Shown here piece by piece: positions 6,868 through 10,399 of a stretch of 10,399 nucleotides of DNA; within the stretch, counting starts at the first letter, position 1, and the number at the start of each line of letters is the position of its first letter. The translations under genes and the position numbers were made by a program. Below the pieces are notes generated by a model. The model saw nothing but the letters and a program-made list of their open reading frames with translations, was not told the origin of the DNA and searched no databases. The stretch comes from Candidatus Accumulibacter sp. UBA704 (GTDB lineage Bacteria; Pseudomonadota; Gammaproteobacteria; Burkholderiales; Rhodocyclaceae), in assembly GCA_002304785.1 (NCBI GenBank), contig DBMG01000154.1, forward strand, positions 1 through 10,399, written 5' to 3'.

Positions 6868-9609
6868 ATGACCGACGCGCAAGACTCCATGCAAAACGCC
6901 ATATTCCCCGATACATGGCAACCGGCCCTGACGCACAGCCGTTTCCTGCGCCAGTTGCTGTCCACCCGACCGGACGTCGTCGACTGGCTGCGCGGCCATG
7001 CCGAAGCCCCGATCGAAGCCCGGCATATGCTGGATTTCCTGGCGGCGGAAGCCATCACCGACGAAAGTAGCCTGCAGCGCGCGCTGCGCCGCCTGCGCCA
7101 GCGCGTGATGGCCGCCCTCATCGTGCGCGACATCGGCGGTGCGGCGCCGCTCGCCGAGGTCGTCGAGACGATGACCCTGCTCGCCGACATCACCACCAAC
7201 CACGCGCTGGACTTCCTGCACCGCCAGCTTTCCGCGCAATTCGGTGAGCCGCTGGACAAGCAAGGCAGCCCCCAGCGCCTGCTGGTGATCGGCATGGGCA
7301 AGCTCGGTGGGCGCGAGCTCAACGTTTCCTCCGACGTCGATTACATTTTCGTTTACCCCGAAGACGGCGAGACAGCGGGGACGCCCGACGGGGGGCGGCG
7401 GATCGAGGCCTTTGATTTCTTCACCCGCCTGGGCAAGCGGCTGATTGCCGCGATCGGTGAAATTACCGGCGACGGCCAGGTATTCCGCGTGGACATGCGC
7501 CTGCGCCCCAACGGCGATTCCGGACCGCTGGTCGGCTCGATCGTCTCCCTGGAAAACTACTTCATCGCGCAGGGGAGAGAATGGGAACGCTACGCCTGGA
7601 TCAAGGCGCGGGTGATGAACGCCGGAGACAACCTGCAGCCGAAGTGGGTAGCAGCGCTGGAACACGTTGCCCGCCCCTTCGTCTTCCGCAAGTACCTCGA
7701 TTTCGGGGCAATCAACGCCATGCGCGACCTGCACGCGCAGATCCGCCGGGAAGTGGCACGCAAGGACATGGCCGACCACATCAAGCTTGGCCCCGGCGGC
7801 ATCCGCGAGATCGAGTTCATGGCCCAGGTTTTCCAGCTCATCCGCGGCGGACGCGACGCGGCGCTGCAGATTCGCCCGACGCTCAAGGTGCTGCCGCTGC
7901 TGGTTGCGCGCCGGCTGCTCCCGGCCGACAGCGAACAACAGCTGACCAGCGCCTACGAATTTCTCCGCCGGCTGGAACACCGTCTGCAGTACGTCGACGA
8001 CGCCCAGACGCACATGCTGCCGACGGCAGACGGCGACAAGGCACAGATCGCCCGCTCGATGGGGTTTGCCGACTGGCTGCCGATGCTCGCCGTGCTGGAA
8101 ACGCATCGCCAGCGCGTGGCCCTGCATTTCGAAGACATTTTCTCCAATCCGGAAGACGGTACCCACGCACTGGCCGGACTCTGGTTCGAGCAGAGCGAGA
8201 GCGATGAGGCGCTGGAAGCCATCGGCAACCTCGGCTTTCGCCACCCCAGGGCGATGCTCGAACGCCTGCACGCGTTTCGCCAGAGCGCCAAGTACCAGCA
8301 ACTGGCAGCATCGATCCGCGAGCGCCTGGACGCCATCGGTCCGCGCCTGATTGAAGCGGCGGCCGCGACGAAGGCTCCGGACGCCACGTGGCAGCGCGGC
8401 CTGGACTTCTTCGAGACGATCAGCCGGCGCGGCGCTTATCTCGCCCTGCTGCAGCAGCATCCGCAGGCGCTGATGAAGGTCGCCGAGATCATCGGCAGCT
8501 CGGCCTGGGCCGCCACCTATCTGACACGCCATCCGATCCTGCTCGATGAGGTGATCGATCCTCGGTTGTACGACGTCGCGACCGACTGGGAGACCTTCAA
8601 GTACGAGCTGGACGTGCGCCTGGCCAGCGAGGCCGGCGACACGGAACGTGAAATGGATGTGCTGCGCGAGGAACACCACGCCCAGGTGTTCCGCCTGCTC
8701 GCCCAGGACATCGCCGGGCTGCAGACGGTCGAACGGCTGGCCGACCACCTTACGCAACTCGCCGACATCATCGTGCAGACAACGCTGGATCTTTGCTGGA
8801 ACCGGCTCCGCGATCGGCACCCTCACCCTGACCAGGCACCGAAGATCGCGGTGATCGCCTACGGCAAGCTCGGCGGCAAGGAATTGGCCTACGGCTCGGA
8901 TCTCGACCTCGTTTTCCTGCATGACGACCCGGAACCCGGCGTCGGGGAAATCTACGCCCGTCTGGTCCAGCGCATGAGCACCTGGCTGTCCAGCCAGACC
9001 TCGGCCGGTGCTCTTTTCGAAACGGATTACCGCCTTCGCCCCAATGGCGACGCCGGACTGCTCGTCTGTTCCGTGGAATCCTTCCGCGACTACGAACTGC
9101 AGAAGGCCTGGGCCTGGGAACACCAGGCTCTGACACGCGCCCGCTACTGCGCCGGCAATCCGGAGGTCGGCCGGCGCTTCGAGGAAATCCGCATCGAGAT
9201 CCTGCGCCAGCCGCGCGATCTGGCCAAGCTGAGGGAAGAGGTGCTGGCCATGCGCCAGCGCATGCTCGATGCGCACGCCTCGAACAGCACCGAGTTATTC
9301 GACATCAAGCAGGATCCGGGCGGACTCGTCGATGTGGAGTTCATCGTGCAGTATCTGATCCTCGGGCACGCCCATGCGCACGAGCGCCTGTGCGGCAACC
9401 TCGGCAACATCGCCCTGTTGCGTATCGCCGGCGAACTCGGCCTCATCCCGGCGGATCTTGCCGAACAGGTACGCAACATCTACCGCGAATACCGCCGCAT
9501 GCAGCACGCCTTCCGGTTGGATGGCATACGCGGCGCCCGCGTCGAGCGCGACCCGTACCGGAGGAATATCGAGACGGTACGGGAGCTATGGTCGTTGGTC
9601 TTCGGGTAG
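6868..9609 (+). CDS. glnE: Bifunctional glutamine synthetase adenylyltransferase / deadenylylating enzyme GlnE
   Basis: GlnE sets the activity of glutamine synthetase. Its C-terminal domain transfers AMP to a tyrosine of GlnA, switching it off, and its N-terminal domain removes the AMP by phosphorolysis; PII proteins signal the choice. The 913-residue length fits the family (E. coli 946). The two related nucleotidyltransferase domains are clear. The N-terminal one has GMGKLGGREL (142-151) then SSDVD with Asp156 and Asp158, and VDMRLRPNGDSG at 208-219. The C-terminal one has AYGKLGGKEL (664-673) then GSDLD with Asp678 and Asp680, and TDYRLRPNGDAG at 719-730. Each is followed by a helical partner segment, with PGGIREIEF (309-317) and PGGLVDVEF (817-825). 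Both catalytic Asp pairs are intact, so both activities are expected. The ATG at 6868 has only a weak GAAGAG site four bases upstream. The gene stands alone rightward, divergent from yhdP and convergent with mscL. Confidence 0.97.
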   Translation: MTDAQDSMQNAIFPDTWQPALTHSRFLRQLLSTRPDVVDWLRGHAEAPIEARHMLDFLAAEAITDESSLQRALRRLRQRVMAALIVRDIGGAAPLAEVVETMTLLADITTNHALDFLHRQLSAQFGEPLDKQGSPQRLLVIGMGKLGGRELNVSSDVDYIFVYPEDGETAGTPDGGRRIEAFDFFTRLGKRLIAAIGEITGDGQVFRVDMRLRPNGDSGPLVGSIVSLENYFIAQGREWERYAWIKARVMNAGDNLQPKWVAALEHVARPFVFRKYLDFGAINAMRDLHAQIRREVARKDMADHIKLGPGGIREIEFMAQVFQLIRGGRDAALQIRPTLKVLPLLVARRLLPADSEQQLTSAYEFLRRLEHRLQYVDDAQTHMLPTADGDKAQIARSMGFADWLPMLAVLETHRQRVALHFEDIFSNPEDGTHALAGLWFEQSESDEALEAIGNLGFRHPRAMLERLHAFRQSAKYQQLAASIRERLDAIGPRLIEAAAATKAPDATWQRGLDFFETISRRGAYLALLQQHPQALMKVAEIIGSSAWAATYLTRHPILLDEVIDPRLYDVATDWETFKYELDVRLASEAGDTEREMDVLREEHHAQVFRLLAQDIAGLQTVERLADHLTQLADIIVQTTLDLCWNRLRDRHPHPDQAPKIAVIAYGKLGGKELAYGSDLDLVFLHDDPEPGVGEIYARLVQRMSTWLSSQTSAGALFETDYRLRPNGDAGLLVCSVESFRDYELQKAWAWEHQALTRARYCAGNPEVGRRFEEIRIEILRQPRDLAKLREEVLAMRQRMLDAHASNSTELFDIKQDPGGLVDVEFIVQYLILGHAHAHERLCGNLGNIALLRIAGELGLIPADLAEQVRNIYREYRRMQHAFRLDGIRGARVERDPYRRNIETVRELWSLVFG

Positions 9610-9619
9610 CCGCGGCTAC
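9606..9619. repeat. Perfect 14-bp palindrome covering both convergent stop codons
   Basis: GTAGCCGCGGCTAC contains the glnE stop (TAG, 9607-9609) and the complement of the mscL stop (9616-9618). In RNA from either strand it folds as a 5-bp stem with a CGCG loop. On the plus strand two G-U pairs may extend it. There is no U-run on either side, so a role as a bidirectional terminator is possible but weak. Confidence 0.5.
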
Positions 9620-10041
9620 TTCTTCAGACTGTCGCGGATATCGCGCAGCAGCAGGATGTCCTCCGGCGTGGCGGGTGGCGGGGGCGGCGGTTCGGCCTTG
9701 CGCAGCCGGTTCATCTGCTTGATCATCATGAAGATGATGAACGCCAGGATGATGAAATTCACGGTGATGGTGATAAAGCTGCCGTAGGCAAAGACGGGAA
9801 CCTGTGCCTTCTTGAGGGCGTCGAGCGTCATGGCCGTTCCCGGCGGCACATTGCCCAGCACCAGGAACATGCCCGAAAAATCGAGCTTGCCGCCCATGAT
9901 CCAGGCAATGATCGGCATGATCAGGTCGCCGACGACGGAATCGACGATCTTGCCGAACGCCCCGCCAATGATCACGCCAACGGCGAGATCCATGACGTTG
10001 CCCTTCATGGCAAATTCCTTGAACTCCTTAATCATGCTCAT
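9616..10041 (-). CDS. mscL: Large-conductance mechanosensitive channel MscL
   Basis: MscL is a homopentameric inner-membrane channel that opens under membrane tension and releases solutes during osmotic downshock. The 141-residue product begins MSMIKEFKEFAMKGNVMDLA, the typical amphipathic N-terminal helix. TM1 runs at about 15-45 and includes AVGVIIGGAFGKIVDS, with Gly22 at the gate position known from E. coli. A periplasmic loop follows, then TM2 at about 84-107 (AYGSFITITVNFIILAF), a basic MNRLRK stretch and the C-terminal bundle helix EDILLLRDIRDSLK. A run of six prolines (118-123) joins TM2 to that bundle; the E. coli linker is Ala/Pro-mixed. The open frame extends upstream to 10191, but AGGGAGG (complement of 10047-10053) five bases before the ATG at 10041 fixes the start. 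It lies 67 bp downstream of the aminotransferase gene. I see no convincing promoter in that gap, so readthrough is possible. Confidence 0.97.
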   Translation of the reverse strand: MSMIKEFKEFAMKGNVMDLAVGVIIGGAFGKIVDSVVGDLIMPIIAWIMGGKLDFSGMFLVLGNVPPGTAMTLDALKKAQVPVFAYGSFITITVNFIILAFIIFMMIKQMNRLRKAEPPPPPPATPEDILLLRDIRDSLKK

Positions 10042-10046
10042 ACAGG

Positions 10047-10053
10047 CCTCCCT
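10047..10053 (-). promoter_or_regulatory. Strong ribosome binding site of mscL
   Basis: The minus strand reads AGGGAGG, five bases before the ATG at 10041-10039. It decides this start over the longer upstream frame and over the second Met at 10035. Confidence 0.85.
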
Positions 10054-10108
10054 AAGAAACGTTGAACATCCAGACGAACAACAATTTACCCACCTGCAAG
10101 AATCGTAG

Positions 10109-10399
10109 TCAGAGCCGCCGCAACCGTTCCCCCGCCGCGGCGAGAGTGGTCTCCTGCTTGGCGAAACAGAAGCGTACCACGCGATCGTCATGCGCGTCGT
10201 GATAGAACACCGAGACGGGAATGACCGCCACGCCGACCTCGCGGGTCAGCCATTGGGCGAATTCGCGGTCAGGCATGTCGGAGATCGCGTCGTACCTGAC
10301 GAGCTGGAAGTACGTCCCCCGACAGGGCAGCAGTTCGAACCTCGTGCCCCGCATCTGCTCACGGAAGAAATCGCGCTTGTGCTGATAGAACGCCGCCAA
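10109..10399 (-). CDS. PLP-dependent aminotransferase, class I/II, YbdL-like (probable methionine aminotransferase), C-terminal part
   Basis: Only the last 96 codons and the stop are in the window; the gene enters from the right edge. The first codon seen (TTG) is read as an internal leucine, not a start, because LAAFYQHKRDFF matches the middle of the family. The end of the protein, with GVAVIPVSVFYHD and VVRFCFAKQETTLAAAGERL, closely resembles the C terminus of E. coli YbdL, a methionine-preferring aminotransferase, and of kynurenine/glutamine transaminase K relatives. The Arg of VRFCFAK (residue 76 of the fragment) is expected to bind the substrate carboxylate. The PLP-binding lysine lies outside the window, so activity and exact substrate cannot be judged here. 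Such transaminases can also act on glutathione by mistake, giving the substrate of the amidase encoded at 1868-2704, but the two genes are about 7.4 kb apart and that link is only suggestive. Confidence 0.9.
   Translation of the reverse strand: MAAFYQHKRDFFREQMRGTRFELLPCRGTYFQLVRYDAISDMPDREFAQWLTREVGVAVIPVSVFYHDAHDDRVVRFCFAKQETTLAAAGERLRRL

Noticed and set aside
6766..9276. 836-codon open frame on the minus strand antisense to glnE
   Set aside because: Composition looks like a codon-shadow translation with no family motifs, and glnE on the other strand carries all its catalytic motifs.
10042..10108. Possible promoter for mscL between it and the aminotransferase gene
   Set aside because: The best pairing (CTGACT, 18 bp, TAAATT on the minus strand) matches only 4 of 6 at each box and begins at the aminotransferase stop; too weak to annotate.
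10042..10191. N-terminal extension of MscL to an ATG at 10191
   Set aside because: It would overlap the aminotransferase end, adds a Cys/Arg/Ser-rich stretch unlike MscL and ignores the strong AGGGAGG before 10041.

Overview
The window looks like ordinary, vertically inherited chromosome from a GC-rich betaproteobacterium. A relative of Rhodocyclales (Azoarcus, Thauera or Dechloromonas type) is my best guess, from protein character and gene order only. All six main proteins resemble well-known proteobacterial families, base composition looks even throughout, and I see no transposase, integrase, phage gene, tRNA, rRNA or CRISPR array.

Layout. A leftward gene block fills 1-6683. Read in its own direction it is yhdP (AsmA-like envelope protein implicated in phospholipid transport to the outer membrane), a nitrilase-superfamily amidase (probable deaminated glutathione amidase), tldD (zinc metalloprotease subunit) and aroG (DAHP synthase, running off the left edge). 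yhdP and the amidase gene overlap by 20 bp, amidase to tldD is 23 bp and tldD to aroG is 45 bp, with no terminator visible between them, so one transcript is plausible. A 184-bp divergent intergenic region (6684-6867) separates yhdP from rightward glnE, the two-domain adenylyltransferase/deadenylylase of glutamine synthetase. glnE runs tail to tail into leftward mscL (large mechanosensitive channel), with only 6 bp between the stop codons and a perfect palindrome over both. Upstream of mscL, on the same strand, is the C-terminal end of a YbdL-like PLP-dependent aminotransferase that enters from the right edge.

How the genes relate. The left block mixes envelope lipid homeostasis (YhdP), metabolite repair (amidase), peptide processing (TldD) and aromatic amino-acid synthesis (AroG). 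They look like housekeeping genes sharing a transcript rather than one dedicated pathway. glnE belongs to nitrogen control and mscL to osmotic protection.

Novelty. I found no undescribed system. The items worth a second look are small non-coding structures: overlapping divergent promoter candidates and two mutually exclusive hairpins in the glnE leader, an 18-bp palindrome just upstream of the amidase gene, and the palindrome over the glnE/mscL stop codons. Very long open frames antisense to yhdP and glnE are judged to be shadows caused by high GC.
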